The position numbers and the translations under genes are program-made. The notes beneath the pieces are model-generated. The model did not search any database, was not told where the DNA came from, and saw only the letters and a list, made by a program, of their open reading frames with translations. Below, one piece after another: positions 15,911 to 27,239 of a stretch of 64,000 nt of DNA. Source of the DNA: Comamonas sp. lk (GTDB lineage: Bacteria > Pseudomonadota > Gammaproteobacteria > Burkholderiales > Burkholderiaceae_C); NCBI RefSeq assembly GCF_900564145.1, contig NZ_UOOB01000002.1, positions 682,001 to 746,000 on the forward strand, written 5' to 3'. Each line of letters begins with the position of its first letter. Within the stretch, counting starts at the first letter, position 1.

Positions 15911-17563
15911 ATGAGCCCAAGCCGCCGCCGTGCATCGCCCACCTTTACTCTACCCACGCTGACGGCCCTGGTCGCAGCGCTGGCATGGATGCAGACCCCT
16001 CTGCCTGCCCATGCGGCGGCAGATGGCAGCAGTCTCCAAGTCTCCGGCAGCCGCGCCCCCATCACCGAAGTCACCCTCTACCCCGGCGTGGCCGCCGTGC
16101 AGCGCGAGGCCCGAATCAACGCCGGCACGCGCCAGCTCCATTTTGAGTGCCTGCCCGCCAGCGTGGATACCCAAAGCCTGCAGATCAGCGCCGACAACGG
16201 CGTGCGCGTCGGTGACCTGAAGGTGCTGATGCAGGCCCGCACCGCAGCGCCCAAGGAGTGCAGCAGCCCGCTGGACGAGCAAATTCGCCGCCTTGAAGAT
16301 CAACTGGCGGCGCTGGAGGCTGAAGAAAACGCCGCCAAGCTGGTGGGCGACTATCTGCAAGGCGTGACCAAGCCCGGCGACGCGGCGAAAGTGTCGGCAA
16401 CCCAGATTGCCACCACCACACAGGCCCTGCGCCAGAACAGCCGCGACAACAGCCTGCGCGCCCACCAGATTCAGCGCCAGAAGCAGGACTTGCTGCAGCA
16501 GCTGCAACCTTTGAGCGCCGAGCGCGACCGCACGGGCTCGGCGCAGTCCCAGGTGATGACGGTCACGGTGCAACTGGCCAGCAACAGCGCGGCCAATGTG
16601 CGGCTGAACTATCAGGTGCGCGGCCCCAGCTGGCAACCCAGCTATCGCGCCCAACTCCATACCGCAAGCGGCGTGGTGCAGCTGGAACGCCAGGCCCAGG
16701 TGGTGCAAGGCAGCGGCGAAGACTGGAGCAATGTGCGCTTGCGTCTTGCTACCGGCCAGCCCACGCGCAGCACGCAAGGCGTACTGCCTCGGCCGTGGAT
16801 TGTGGACCTGGCACAGCCGGCCATGCCTGCCCCGGCACCGGCCCCCATCGCCATGGAGCGCAGACCCATGATGGCCTCCAAGATGGTGGTGGACCTCAGC
16901 CCCGAGCTGCCCCAGCTTGACGTAACCAGCATCAACACCGCCTACAGCACGCAATTTGTCGTGCCCTACCCCATCACCGTGCCTTCCAGCAGCGAGCGCC
17001 TGAACCTCACGCTGGGCAAGGAAACCGTGACTGCCAGCTTGCTCACCCGCGCTGCGCCCGCCATGGAAGAAGCCGCCTATCTGATTGCCACGCTCCAGGC
17101 TCCGGCAGGCATCTGGCCTGCGGGCAGCGTCGCCTTGTTCCGCGACGAAGCTTTTGTGGGCAACGGTCGGCTCGATTTCGGCAATGCCCAGGCTCTGGCT
17201 CAGGGCCTGTCTTTTGGCCGCGATGACAAAGTCATCGTGCGCCGCCTGCCCCAGGAGGCCAACACTGGCAGCGGCGGCTTTCTGGCCAGCAAGAGCGAAC
17301 GCAGCGTGGTGCGCAGCTACGCGGTGGAAAACCGCCACAACCAGGCCATTGCCCTGCAGCTGCTGGACGCGGCCCCCGTCTCGCGCAACGACAAGATCGG
17401 CGTGCAATCGCAGTACACGCCACCACCGGCCAACACCCGCTGGAACGGCCAGAACGGCATGATTGCCTGGGAGCTGCAGCTGCCCGCCAGCAGCAGCGCG
17501 CAGTTCAAGGCCGTGCACCAGATTCGCTTCCCAGAAGACATGCCGATCACAGGCCTGCAATGA
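15911..17563 (+). CDS. MuiA-like protein, DUF4140/DUF4139
   Basis: A 550-residue exported protein of the family called mucoidy inhibitor MuiA. A signal peptide (about 1-36, ending HAAA) is followed by a beta-rich N-domain ITEVTLYPGVAAVQREARI. A coiled coil follows (EQIRRLEDQLAALEAEENAAKL to QRQKQDLLQQL), then a DUF4139 domain with LNYQVRGPSWQPSYRAQL and RNDKIGVQSQYTPPPANTRW. Its biochemical role is unknown. Its stop overlaps the first possible ATG of pgpA. Confidence 0.85.
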   Translation: MSPSRRRASPTFTLPTLTALVAALAWMQTPLPAHAAADGSSLQVSGSRAPITEVTLYPGVAAVQREARINAGTRQLHFECLPASVDTQSLQISADNGVRVGDLKVLMQARTAAPKECSSPLDEQIRRLEDQLAALEAEENAAKLVGDYLQGVTKPGDAAKVSATQIATTTQALRQNSRDNSLRAHQIQRQKQDLLQQLQPLSAERDRTGSAQSQVMTVTVQLASNSAANVRLNYQVRGPSWQPSYRAQLHTASGVVQLERQAQVVQGSGEDWSNVRLRLATGQPTRSTQGVLPRPWIVDLAQPAMPAPAPAPIAMERRPMMASKMVVDLSPELPQLDVTSINTAYSTQFVVPYPITVPSSSERLNLTLGKETVTASLLTRAAPAMEEAAYLIATLQAPAGIWPAGSVALFRDEAFVGNGRLDFGNAQALAQGLSFGRDDKVIVRRLPQEANTGSGGFLASKSERSVVRSYAVENRHNQAIALQLLDAAPVSRNDKIGVQSQYTPPPANTRWNGQNGMIAWELQLPASSSAQFKAVHQIRFPEDMPITGLQ

Positions 17564-18204
17564 AGCTGCCGCGTATCATGTCGGCCATGACGGAAGACCG
17601 CCCCCCACAACAAGAAAACACCTCGGCAGCCCCTGCTGCATTTACGCAACCAGCTATCAATAGCGAAGCAGCTCAAGCCAGAAAGCCAGCACCCGCAGGG
17701 GGCATGGCCAGGCCCACGGCGCGCTTTATGCTGCAGCACCCGGCTCACCTGATTGCGCTGGGTTTTGGCTCGGGCCTGTCCCGGCTGGCACCCGGCACCG
17801 TGGGCACGCTCTGGGCCTGGCTGGCCTATCTGATGCTCGCCCAGTGGCTCACCACCGCCCAGATCGGCTGGGTGATCGCAGCCAGCATTCCTGTGGGCTG
17901 GTGGGCCTGCACCGTGACGGCCCAGCATCTGCGCGTGGCCGACCCCGGCCATATCGTCTGGGACGAAGTCGTCGCCATGTGGATCATTTTGTGGCTCTGC
18001 ATGCCCATGGGCTTTTGGGGGCAGTTGACGGCCTTTGGCGTGTTTCGCTTTTTTGATGCCGTCAAGCCGCAACCCGTCAAATGGGCCGACCGCCTCTTCA
18101 AAGGCTTTGGCCCGCGCGGCGGCTGGGGAATCATGTGGGACGATCTGGTCGCCGCCTTCTGCACGCTGCTGGTCATTGCCCTGTGGCGGCATTTTGTGAA
18201 CTGA
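17560..18204 (+). CDS. pgpA: Phosphatidylglycerophosphatase A
   Basis: Dephosphorylates phosphatidylglycerophosphate at the inner membrane to make phosphatidylglycerol. The PgpA core is complete: LGFGSGLSRLAPGTVGTLWAW, VADPGHIVWDEVVAMW and FFDAVKPQPVKWADR, with several membrane helices. The first 50 residues are non-conserved. The ATG at 17560 overlaps the upstream stop (ATGA); ATGs at 17578 and 17587 are alternatives. The usual partner thiL lies two genes upstream. Confidence 0.93.
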   Translation: MKLPRIMSAMTEDRPPQQENTSAAPAAFTQPAINSEAAQARKPAPAGGMARPTARFMLQHPAHLIALGFGSGLSRLAPGTVGTLWAWLAYLMLAQWLTTAQIGWVIAASIPVGWWACTVTAQHLRVADPGHIVWDEVVAMWIILWLCMPMGFWGQLTAFGVFRFFDAVKPQPVKWADRLFKGFGPRGGWGIMWDDLVAAFCTLLVIALWRHFVN

Positions 18205-18310
18205 ACCGCAAGCCAACACCCATCCTGGCTTCAGGCGGCGCTGGAGGCTAGAGCCTTTGCCTGCCGGCCCTGACCCAGATGGTGCAAGCATCCATTGAGA
18301 GGAGATAGCC

Positions 18311-18811
18311 ATGCCTGCCGAGAGCGACAACATTGAAGAGCTGGTAAAGCAGCTGGCGGCCATGCTGATGGGAAAAGGCTGGATGCTGGCCACCGCCGAG
18401 AGCTGCACCGGCGGCATGATTGCCGCGGCCTGCACCGAGCTTGCAGGCTCCAGCCAATGGTTTGACCGCGGCTTTGTGACCTACTCCAACGAAGCCAAGA
18501 CCGAGATGCTGGGCGTGCCCGCCGAGTTGATCGCGCAACACGGCGCCGTCAGCGAAGAAGTGGTACGTGCCATGGCCGAAGGGGCAATTCGCCACTCGCG
18601 CGCACAGGTCAGCATTGCGGTGACAGGAATTGCGGGGCCAAGCGGCGGCTCTGCGGAAAAGCCTGTTGGGACAGTTTGGGTGGGGTGGTGTGTGGAGGGT
18701 GTGATCCATAGCACCTTGCTAAATCTTACCGACAGCCGACACCACATAAGACAAGCCACGACCGCTTATGCGCTGCAGAGAATTCATCTGCAGTTGCTCC
18801 ACACTCAGTAA
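18311..18811 (+). CDS. pncC: CinA C-terminal family nicotinamide-nucleotide amidase
   Basis: Deamidates nicotinamide mononucleotide to nicotinate mononucleotide in NAD recycling. It is a stand-alone CinA C-terminal domain of 166 residues with LATAESCTGGMIAAACTELAGSS, the catalytic serine region and VSIAVTGIAGPSGGSAEKPVGTVW. GAGAGGAGATAG lies before the ATG, so this start is strong. The N-terminal CinA domain is absent. Its end overlaps the convergent tadG gene by seven bases. Confidence 0.93.
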   Translation: MPAESDNIEELVKQLAAMLMGKGWMLATAESCTGGMIAAACTELAGSSQWFDRGFVTYSNEAKTEMLGVPAELIAQHGAVSEEVVRAMAEGAIRHSRAQVSIAVTGIAGPSGGSAEKPVGTVWVGWCVEGVIHSTLLNLTDSRHHIRQATTAYALQRIHLQLLHTQ

Positions 18812-20697
18812 ACCAGCTCGACCGCTCCGCAGTCCATACGGCCTTCGACCTGGGCTTGGGCCACATCAATGCCAAGCAGGCCCAGCAGTTGATCCAGCAC
18901 AGGATCTAGCAACGGTGCAAGTATCTTGCCGACGATGGTCGAGAGCAGCTTGAGCACTTCCGCCAGAATATTGTTCGCCAGCCCTGCCAGTCCGGTAGGT
19001 GAATTACGTCCAGTCGGCGGTTGAATGACCTGAAGCGCGTCGGAACTGAGCAAGCTCTGCAGGCTTGCGATGATTCCCATCATGCTGAAATTCTGGAACG
19101 CCTCTTTTGTGCTGTTTAAGGGTAGCAAGGTATCGGGAGCAGAAAGATTCAAAATCTTGCTGTTTTTCAATGCCGAAGCGGTATCAATCTTCAGCCCCAC
19201 TCCGCCATAGTATCCAGCTTCACGAATCCCTAGAAGCCCCCCCAAAAGAATAGGCTGACGTCCAATATCAACGATCTTGAACGGCTGCAGATAGTTTGAT
19301 GGATTCTTGCTATAGGCATTCGCCAGTGCTTCGTCAGCCGAATTGCCCATTCTGCCAAATCGAATTTTGGCAATGGATGTCTCGGCATGTACCTTCATCT
19401 GCTTTGTCGGAGAGCATTGCCCGCTTTCAACCCATGCCTGACCACCCACGCCCTCTATATGCAAGTCGAATCTCGTGGGAATTTCAGTCAGTTGAGGCGA
19501 TACAGAGGTCAGGAATCCCACCAAACCAAGCAGAAAATTAACCAAGCCACTGAGACCATCCAGTACCTTGAGGTCCGCAGAAATCAACGCCTGAATCTGA
19601 GCTGTTTTGACAGCGATGGCGGCATTCTCGAAAGATGTCGCACTCATCGACGGCAGTGGAGCAATCACCGACGACTGCGGAGGTTCAATCACTTTCAGGC
19701 TGATCCTGACAACTCCACCCAGAACATCACTATTCACCACAACACCGCTCTTTTGCCCTGAAACCTGCGCCAACAGCTGAACAATATTCAATGCGTTGAG
19801 TTGCGCCATCAAAGCCGCATCCGAGGTGCCTGACTTGATATCCAGCAGGTCCCGCAGTTTGAGCTGAACCTTGGATATGTTGGCCGAAGCAATGGCGCCC
19901 AAGGCTGTTATCGCTGCGCTCACGGCCTGGGGGGTGTTGTTGCTATTGGTTTGCTTCTGAAGCGCAGAGAGCATGACCTCGATCACGTCCAGGGCCGAGA
20001 TATTGGTGTCAAGAATTTTTTCGTAATCGATGACGGCGGCATTGACATCAATCAAACCCTTCTTCATCCCCAACTCTCTGAAAAAGTCCAGCAATGAGAG
20101 TTGGACATTCGCCAGCCCATTCCAGCCAACGGCAGAGACATTCAAGCTACCGCCCAAAAGACCGCCAATGATGGGGTTTAGGATGGCTGATTTCTTGTCA
20201 TCAACCTCAATCAGCTTGCTTCTGACTCTGAGTTGTACCAACGGCCTGCTGCGGGCAGCAGTCGCCATTGCTTGCACATCACGACTATTGCTCGCCCCTG
20301 CTGAAAAGACAAAGAAATAAGGCACGTTGCGGGATGCGGTGACCCGGCTGGCGTTCATGGGCGTGGCACCGCTGACAAAGAAGCTCTTGGAGTCCATTGC
20401 TCCCGCAACAGGAGCCCAGTTACCGCACTCCACGAGCGGTGTACCAGCCATTCCATTCAAGGTCGCAATACGTTTTGCATTGACTTGGCAGTCACCTGCA
20501 GTTTCAGCCTGAGCCCCCGCCAATGCCGCCAAATCCGCAATCTTCTGCAACTCCCGCTTTTGCCAGAACACATTGCCTATATCAATGGTGGCCAGGCAAA
20601 TGACGGCCACCATCAGCCAGAGCGCGCCCAGCATGGCGACCGAGCCGGACTGACGGCGTGTACGTGCGTCGCTTAGATCTGGGCTGTGTAGGCGCAT
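18805..20697 (-). CDS. tadG: TadG-like pilus assembly protein
   Basis: A 630-residue protein with an N-terminal TadE/G-type segment: SGSVAMLGALWLMVAVICLATIDIGNVFWQKRELQKIADLAALAGAQAE. One membrane helix is followed by the QKIADLAALAGA signature found in TadG proteins. The long remainder is probably extracytoplasmic and has no recognised catalytic motif. It is the last gene of the tad locus, 17 bases after the DUF3613 gene. Its coding sequence is visibly less GC-rich than the housekeeping genes next door. It lacks an obvious vWA motif, which some TadG proteins have. Confidence 0.8.
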   Translation of the reverse strand: MRLHSPDLSDARTRRQSGSVAMLGALWLMVAVICLATIDIGNVFWQKRELQKIADLAALAGAQAETAGDCQVNAKRIATLNGMAGTPLVECGNWAPVAGAMDSKSFFVSGATPMNASRVTASRNVPYFFVFSAGASNSRDVQAMATAARSRPLVQLRVRSKLIEVDDKKSAILNPIIGGLLGGSLNVSAVGWNGLANVQLSLLDFFRELGMKKGLIDVNAAVIDYEKILDTNISALDVIEVMLSALQKQTNSNNTPQAVSAAITALGAIASANISKVQLKLRDLLDIKSGTSDAALMAQLNALNIVQLLAQVSGQKSGVVVNSDVLGGVVRISLKVIEPPQSSVIAPLPSMSATSFENAAIAVKTAQIQALISADLKVLDGLSGLVNFLLGLVGFLTSVSPQLTEIPTRFDLHIEGVGGQAWVESGQCSPTKQMKVHAETSIAKIRFGRMGNSADEALANAYSKNPSNYLQPFKIVDIGRQPILLGGLLGIREAGYYGGVGLKIDTASALKNSKILNLSAPDTLLPLNSTKEAFQNFSMMGIIASLQSLLSSDALQVIQPPTGRNSPTGLAGLANNILAEVLKLLSTIVGKILAPLLDPVLDQLLGLLGIDVAQAQVEGRMDCGAVELVY

Positions 20698-20714
20698 GGG
20701 CGGCTCTTTGAAAC

Positions 20715-21125
20715 TTAGCGACTGCCGCCAGAGCCCTGGATATTGGAGTTGCTATATGCCGGAATCTTGTGGGTAAAGCTTTCCAGATAGCGCTGATAGC
20801 TGCGCTGGGCAACATCGCTGGTCACCGGATGGATGTTGCGCGATGCCGCCTGCCCACCGGCCTGCAATGCCATCAGATAAGTGGTGGCATCTCCCACGCG
20901 ATTCGTGGGCGGGGGGGCGGCCTGATTGATCTGACTGATCTGTGCCGACGCCTGGGACACAGGGCTTTGCGCCAGCGCTGCCGAGGCCGTTTTGGCCTCC
21001 ACCGGTGGGACACTCTGGGCATATGCCACCGATGCCAGTTGCGGCACCGCCAGCAGACTGCTCAGCAACGCGACTGACGCCAGCCTGCTACCCAGATTTG
21101 CGCGAAATGTTGACTGCTTTTGCAT
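20715..21125 (-). CDS. DUF3613 family exported protein of the tad locus
   Basis: A small exported protein of 136 residues with a signal peptide (LASVALLSSLLAVPQLASVAYAQ). A Ser/Ala/Gln-rich linker follows, then the DUF3613 segment VGDATTYLMALQAGGQAASRN with AQRSYQRYLESFTHKIP. Members of this family are found next to tad genes in beta-proteobacteria, and no function has been shown to my knowledge. It lies between the TPR lipoprotein and tadG, 30 bases from the former. Confidence 0.75.
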   Translation of the reverse strand: MQKQSTFRANLGSRLASVALLSSLLAVPQLASVAYAQSVPPVEAKTASAALAQSPVSQASAQISQINQAAPPPTNRVGDATTYLMALQAGGQAASRNIHPVTSDVAQRSYQRYLESFTHKIPAYSNSNIQGSGGSR

Positions 21126-21155
21126 GATGCTCTCCTTGCTTGGTTCCCGGTCATC

Positions 21156-22685
21156 TCAAGGCCAGGCCTTCTCTGCCAGGCGCTCGCGGGGTAATGCTGC
21201 AGCTTGTTGAATGTTTCGCTCCTGTGGCTCGTCGGGTGTTTCGAAAAACAGGCCACCCGCCACAGCACGCCGGGGCACGATGGCTTGAACGGATTGCGCC
21301 TGGCTTGCGGCCGCCGCCACCTGACGAACCCCAGATGAGGCAACCACCACGGAGGCAGCAGCAGGTTCATCAGCTGTTTTGAGGCTACGAATGCCTTGCC
21401 CGAGCGACTTGGCTTGGAGTGCGACCGGAGAGGCCGGAGCGGCAGTCAGCACCGGAGCTGCTCGCGAGCTGACGGCAGGAGCATCAGGCTTGTGCGCAGG
21501 CTGAACCAAGGTGGCAACGGACTTTGGCACGGCCACCTCTACAGTTGCCGATACGACGAGCACCGTCGGCGCGGCCGAGGACTGTACTGCCGCTTCGGCG
21601 GAATGCACCATGGGTGCTGCAATGGATGCAATCGCGGGCGAGAGGTCTGGTCTGGCAGCTGCCAGCGCAGACGAGGGAGCATAAGCAGCAACAGCCTGGA
21701 CCTCAGAGCCAGGGCGGCCAGGCCTGGCGGAGTCAAAACGCGTATCGGACACCATCCATCGTGTCTCCTGGGCGGCGGGCACGGCGGGTGCGGCTTGAAT
21801 ACTCTGAGCCGGAGCAGGAATGGCGGGTGCCAAAGCAGCTGCGGACTGAACGGCCACGGCGGCCGCTTGTGCGGCCTGCTCCGCAATCACGGGCTTTGCG
21901 CTTTGCACAGCCATGGTGCTGGGTTTGGCTTCGACCGCCGGAGCACTAGCTTGGGGCTTGGGGGCCTTGGCGGACTCCTGCAGCCATTGGGTGGCTTGCT
22001 GCTTCACCGCCAGCTGGGTTTGCGCATCCAGCTTGCGCTGCTTCATCAAAAGCTCGGCCTCCTGGTTCTGGCCATTGATCATCAGAAACAGGCTGAGGTT
22101 GACGTTGGCTTGTGCATCCTCGGGATTGAGCTGCGCGGCCTGCATCAGCGGCATGCGTGCAGCACCAAGATCGCGTGCCTGCAGATAGGCATAGCCCAGA
22201 TCGGTCAGCAGTTGCGGATCCACGGGATTGCTTAGGCGGGCCTGCTCCATTTGCTGGGCGGCACTGCGGAAATCACCTTTTTCCGCCGCCACGCGGCCCA
22301 ATCCATAGCGAGCAGCGCCATCTCTGGCGGTGCCCAGCAGGCCCTGGTAGAGCGCCGTGCTGGCACTCAGTTGCCCCACGTTGCGCAATGCATCGGCTCG
22401 CAGCAGGCGCGACTCGGTTGTGACACCCCATTGCCTGTCCATGGCGTCCAGGTGCGCCAGAGAGGCAAACCACAAAGACTTGGCCTGCATCTGCTGCACC
22501 AGGGCCGCATAGGTTTCCTCGGTATTGATGACCGGGTCCTTGGCGGTAGGCATTTCCGCAGCGGCTTTGGCCGCAGGCGAAAGCATGGGCTCGGATTTAC
22601 CCAGCCCCAGCCCGGCACACCCTGTCAGCAAGGTGGTGATGACCGCCACCGCAGGCAACACCAGAGTGCTATGGTTTTTTCTCAT
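21156..22685 (-). CDS. tadD: TadD-like TPR lipoprotein with low-complexity tail
   Basis: The 509-residue product begins with a lipoprotein signal (VITTLLTGCAG, lipidated Cys about residue 23). A run of tetratricopeptide-like repeats follows (AALRNVGQLSASTALYQGLL-like, then RYGLGRVAAEKGDFRSAAQQ and TDLGYAYLQARDLGAARMPL). From about residue 235 it becomes an Ala/Pro/Val/Gln-rich low-complexity tail of more than 250 residues. TadD is the pilotin-like TPR protein of tad systems; the long tail is unusual. Its start overlaps the tadC stop (ATGA). Confidence 0.8.
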   Translation of the reverse strand: MRKNHSTLVLPAVAVITTLLTGCAGLGLGKSEPMLSPAAKAAAEMPTAKDPVINTEETYAALVQQMQAKSLWFASLAHLDAMDRQWGVTTESRLLRADALRNVGQLSASTALYQGLLGTARDGAARYGLGRVAAEKGDFRSAAQQMEQARLSNPVDPQLLTDLGYAYLQARDLGAARMPLMQAAQLNPEDAQANVNLSLFLMINGQNQEAELLMKQRKLDAQTQLAVKQQATQWLQESAKAPKPQASAPAVEAKPSTMAVQSAKPVIAEQAAQAAAVAVQSAAALAPAIPAPAQSIQAAPAVPAAQETRWMVSDTRFDSARPGRPGSEVQAVAAYAPSSALAAARPDLSPAIASIAAPMVHSAEAAVQSSAAPTVLVVSATVEVAVPKSVATLVQPAHKPDAPAVSSRAAPVLTAAPASPVALQAKSLGQGIRSLKTADEPAAASVVVASSGVRQVAAAASQAQSVQAIVPRRAVAGGLFFETPDEPQERNIQQAAALPRERLAEKAWP

Positions 22686-23632
22686 CGACTCATTCCTCCC
22701 AACGCACGGATCACGGCCAGAAAGCCTGGCCCCGCCGTCACAATGATCAAGGCCGGCAGCAGGGTCACCACCATGACGCCTGTCATCTTGACCGAGATCT
22801 TCCCAATCATTTCTTTCATGCGGGCCTTGCGCTGCTCGCGCAGACGCTCGCCAAAAACCTTGAGCGGCTCCTGCACGGCACCGCCGTGTCTATCGATCTG
22901 CAACAGCAAGGCCGTGAGATTGGCCAGATTCTCGTTCTGGTAAATCTCGCTCATCCGGATGAAAGAGCGCTCTCGGGTGCTGCCATGGCTGTATTGCTGA
23001 TTGACCAAGTTCACCTCCTTGGAGAGCACAGGCATCACATTGCCAAAATCGGCAGCAATGACTTGCAGGGTCTGATCCAGACTCATGCCTGTACCTTGCA
23101 ACAAGCCCAGCAAATCCACCAACAGTGGCAGCTCCCGGGCCACGCAGGCTTTTTTCCGTTTGGCCATGCTTCGCAACACCCATTTGGGCAGCAAAAAGCC
23201 CAGCACAAACGCCAGACACAGGCTCAGGAAAAAGTATTTTCCGTTCGACAACACAAAGGCAGCAACCACCGGCAACAGCAAAGCAGCTGCGCAGCGTGCT
23301 ATCAAAAAATACAGCTGCCCGCGCGACGACCCCCAGCCGCTTTGACCCAGCAGCGCACGGTCTTCGTCGGCGACCAGTGCCTTGCCAAAAGAGCTATTGA
23401 GCCAGTGCAAAGGCAGCTTCTCGCCGCTGTCGCCGTATTGGATAGACGCTTCAAACCCGGCGTTGAGGGTAGAGGATGACGCAGCAGTACCCTGGCGATC
23501 CAATGCCGCCTGCACCACGCCGTTGATACGGTCCTTGCGCTGCTGAGCATGGGCAATCACACCGGCTGCGATGAGCAGGGCCAGCACCAGCAAGGCCAGG
23601 CTGAGCAGTACCAGCATACGAGAGGTTTCCAT
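22682..23632 (-). CDS. tadC: Tad secretion system inner-membrane protein TadC
   Basis: A platform protein of the pilus machine, 316 residues, with a GspF/T2SSF domain. An N-terminal helix (MLVLLSLALLVLALLIAAGVIA) is followed by two central helices and the family motif ELPLLVDLLGLLQGTGMSLDQTLQ. The C-terminal KISVKMTGVMVVTLLPALIIVTAGPGF helix is also typical. It starts three bases after tadB, and the two are normally partners in the inner membrane. Confidence 0.9.
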   Translation of the reverse strand: METSRMLVLLSLALLVLALLIAAGVIAHAQQRKDRINGVVQAALDRQGTAASSSTLNAGFEASIQYGDSGEKLPLHWLNSSFGKALVADEDRALLGQSGWGSSRGQLYFLIARCAAALLLPVVAAFVLSNGKYFFLSLCLAFVLGFLLPKWVLRSMAKRKKACVARELPLLVDLLGLLQGTGMSLDQTLQVIAADFGNVMPVLSKEVNLVNQQYSHGSTRERSFIRMSEIYQNENLANLTALLLQIDRHGGAVQEPLKVFGERLREQRKARMKEMIGKISVKMTGVMVVTLLPALIIVTAGPGFLAVIRALGGMSR

Positions 23633-23635
23633 CGT

Positions 23636-24578
23636 CTAGCCTCCGTCTTCCAGCTTGGCCAAGCGGTACAGCAGCAGCACGCCAAAGACTTGCAGCGCGG
23701 CCGCAGCCCAGATGATGTTGCGACCGCTGACGTCTTCCCACATGCGCAGAAAGTAGCCGGCATTGAATGAAATGATGAGACCGCACACAACCAGCGGCAA
23801 AAGACTGAGCACCCAGGCCGACATGCGTGTTTCGGAGGTCATGGCAGACAGGTCTTGCTCGGCTTGTTCGCGGTCTCGCATGAAGTTGGCGACACGCTCC
23901 AGCAATACATCGACCCGGCCTCCGTAACGTACGCTGATACGCAAAATGGCGGCCAGCAAATGCAACTCGTCCAGGCGGGTCTGGCGGGCCACCAAGGCGA
24001 CCGCCTGATCCAGCTCCATGCCCGCTCGCGCCAAGCTTGCGGCCTTTTCCATCACGACGCGCAGCGGCTCCTTGCTGGTCATGCACGCCATCTGAAAAGC
24101 CGCCTGAATGGAATTGCCCAAAGTCACCAGGCGCACCATGTTGTCCAGAAAGCCGGGAAGCTGCTGAGTCAGCCGCAAGCGGTACTTCTGCACGCGGGTC
24201 AGCAGGAGAAAGAAAAAGCCGATAGACAAGACCACCAGCATGGCCGCGCCGGCAAGCCAGCCGGCCTGGGCGCCAACCCACAAAAACACCACGGCAATCA
24301 GCGCCAGCGCAGCATAGAAAAAATACACGCTGACCGTGCCCAACAGCATGGCAGGCACCGGCAAACCTTTGCTTTTTTCCTTGGGCAAAGCCGGCTCGCC
24401 AGGCGTGGCGTCCGCAGGATCAAAAGCCTTGCCTGCAGCGGCCTGGGCGGTTTTGACCAGGCTTTGCTGCACATGCGCCACCATTTTCTGATGGCGCTGC
24501 CGCTGCCCGACATACACCCATAGCCCCACAGCGACGGCAGCGATCAGCAACGCCAGACTCAGCAGGATCAAGGCACGA

Positions 24579-24586
<8 letters not shown>
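23636..24586 (-). CDS. tadB: Tad secretion system inner-membrane protein TadB
   Basis: A platform protein of 316 residues with a T2SSF domain. It has an N-terminal helix (ALILLSLALLIAAVAVGLWVYV), a pair of helices at about 90-130, QLPGFLDNMVRLVTLGNSIQAAF, and MSAWVLSLLPLVVCGLIISF near the end. I take the ATG at 24586 (MDSRAL), which overlaps the tadA end; the longer frame upstream is a shadow of tadA. It probably pairs with TadC and the TadA ATPase. Confidence 0.9.
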
Positions 24587-25894
<1,308 letters not shown>

Positions 25895-25898
<4 letters not shown>

Positions 25899-27229
25899 GC
25901 ACCTCTCCTCAGGCGTTTGGCCCACTGAGACAGAACGCCGCTGGAAGCTACCTCATCCTTGAGCGGGCTGCCCAGCAATCCCCGCGACATATTGCGAATG
26001 CTGGTCACAAACAGATCGCCGCGCATGGTTTCGCTCAACAGCTGTCCGCAGCTGACGGCATTGAGCAAGGCCGTGGCCCGGTCGGGCACCACATGCACCA
26101 GCTCCAGCCCTAGCCTCAGGGCCAGCTCTTTGGCAGGCAGGCCTGCCTGTGCATTGAAGCGGTTGATGACCAGCTTGAGCATGCTGCGATCCACGCCTTT
26201 GGATTCCAGCTCCTTGAGCATCTGCGCCGTGGAGACAATGCCGCCCATGGACTGATCGCAAACCACCCAGGCCTGAGACGCCTCTTGCAGCACAGGCACT
26301 ACAAAGTCCACCTGCCCCAACCCTCCCAGATCCACGACCTGCGCCTTGAACAAGGGCTTGAGCGTCTGCATCACGCTGGTAGCCGACGCAGGACTGACTT
26401 CGCGCAGCTTGGAAAGATCCGCCGGCCAGGCCAGAGTCGTGGCACCGGATGCATGCTGGTCCAGTACAGAGTCCAGCAGCGTTGCATCGAGCCGGCGCAG
26501 GTTGTGCACGGCATCGGCAAAGCTGAAGCTGCCGCTGACCCCCAGATACAGCAGCCCATCGCGTGCCGGTAGGCCCAGATCCAGCAAGGCGGCGTGGTGC
26601 TCGTGCGACTGTGACGGCTGAGGCAGGCCGAATTTCCGTTGCGCCTTGGGATGGCTGGCTTGCTGTGCATCATGGGCTTCCATCTGCTGCAGCATTACTG
26701 TCAGATGGGTGGCCAACGTGGTCACGCCCATGCCGACCCGCGCCCCCAGCAAGGGCAAGATGAAGTGACTGTCGTCACTTTCCTTCACTGCGGCCAAGGC
26801 CGGCCTTGCCAGCAACTGGCGCTTGAGCGTGCTGCTGGCTTCTGCGGCACTGGCCTGCCAGTCCACGAACTCCACCACGCCGGAGCGCAGCGCAGCCAGC
26901 ATGGAAGCCGGATCGGCGGGGGAGCCCGCCCCCAGCAATGCCACGCCGGGCCACTGTCTACGCACTTCGGCAACCACCATGGCAGCGGCCTCGGTGGTCG
27001 GCGCTGAAAAATCCACCACCACCGCGCCCTGACCGGATGCAACAAGCAAGGGCTGAAGCTGCGCAACATCCAGAGGGACGGGAACCACCTGTGCAGCATC
27101 GCCCAGAGCACTGGCAAGCCAGAAGGCGTGTGCCGATGACTGGGTGGCAAGCACGACGCGCAGGAGGCCGCTCTCCTGCCCCTGGGATGACGGCGTTTTC
27201 ACATGCAACGGGTCCATACGCATATTCAT
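25895..27229 (-). CDS. tadZ: Tad localisation ATPase-like protein TadZ/CpaE
   Basis: A MinD/ParA-like protein that places the Tad machine at its site in the cell. The N-terminal part is receiver-like but lacks a clear phosphorylation pattern; the C-terminal part is ATPase-like. The deviant Walker A position reads LGARVGMGVTTLATHL, without the usual lysines, so ATP binding may be weak or absent; this occurs in some CpaE/TadZ proteins. The start at 27229 (MNMRMDPL) follows the rcpA stop by about ten bases. Confidence 0.88.
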
Positions 27230-27239
27230 GCCTTGCCCT

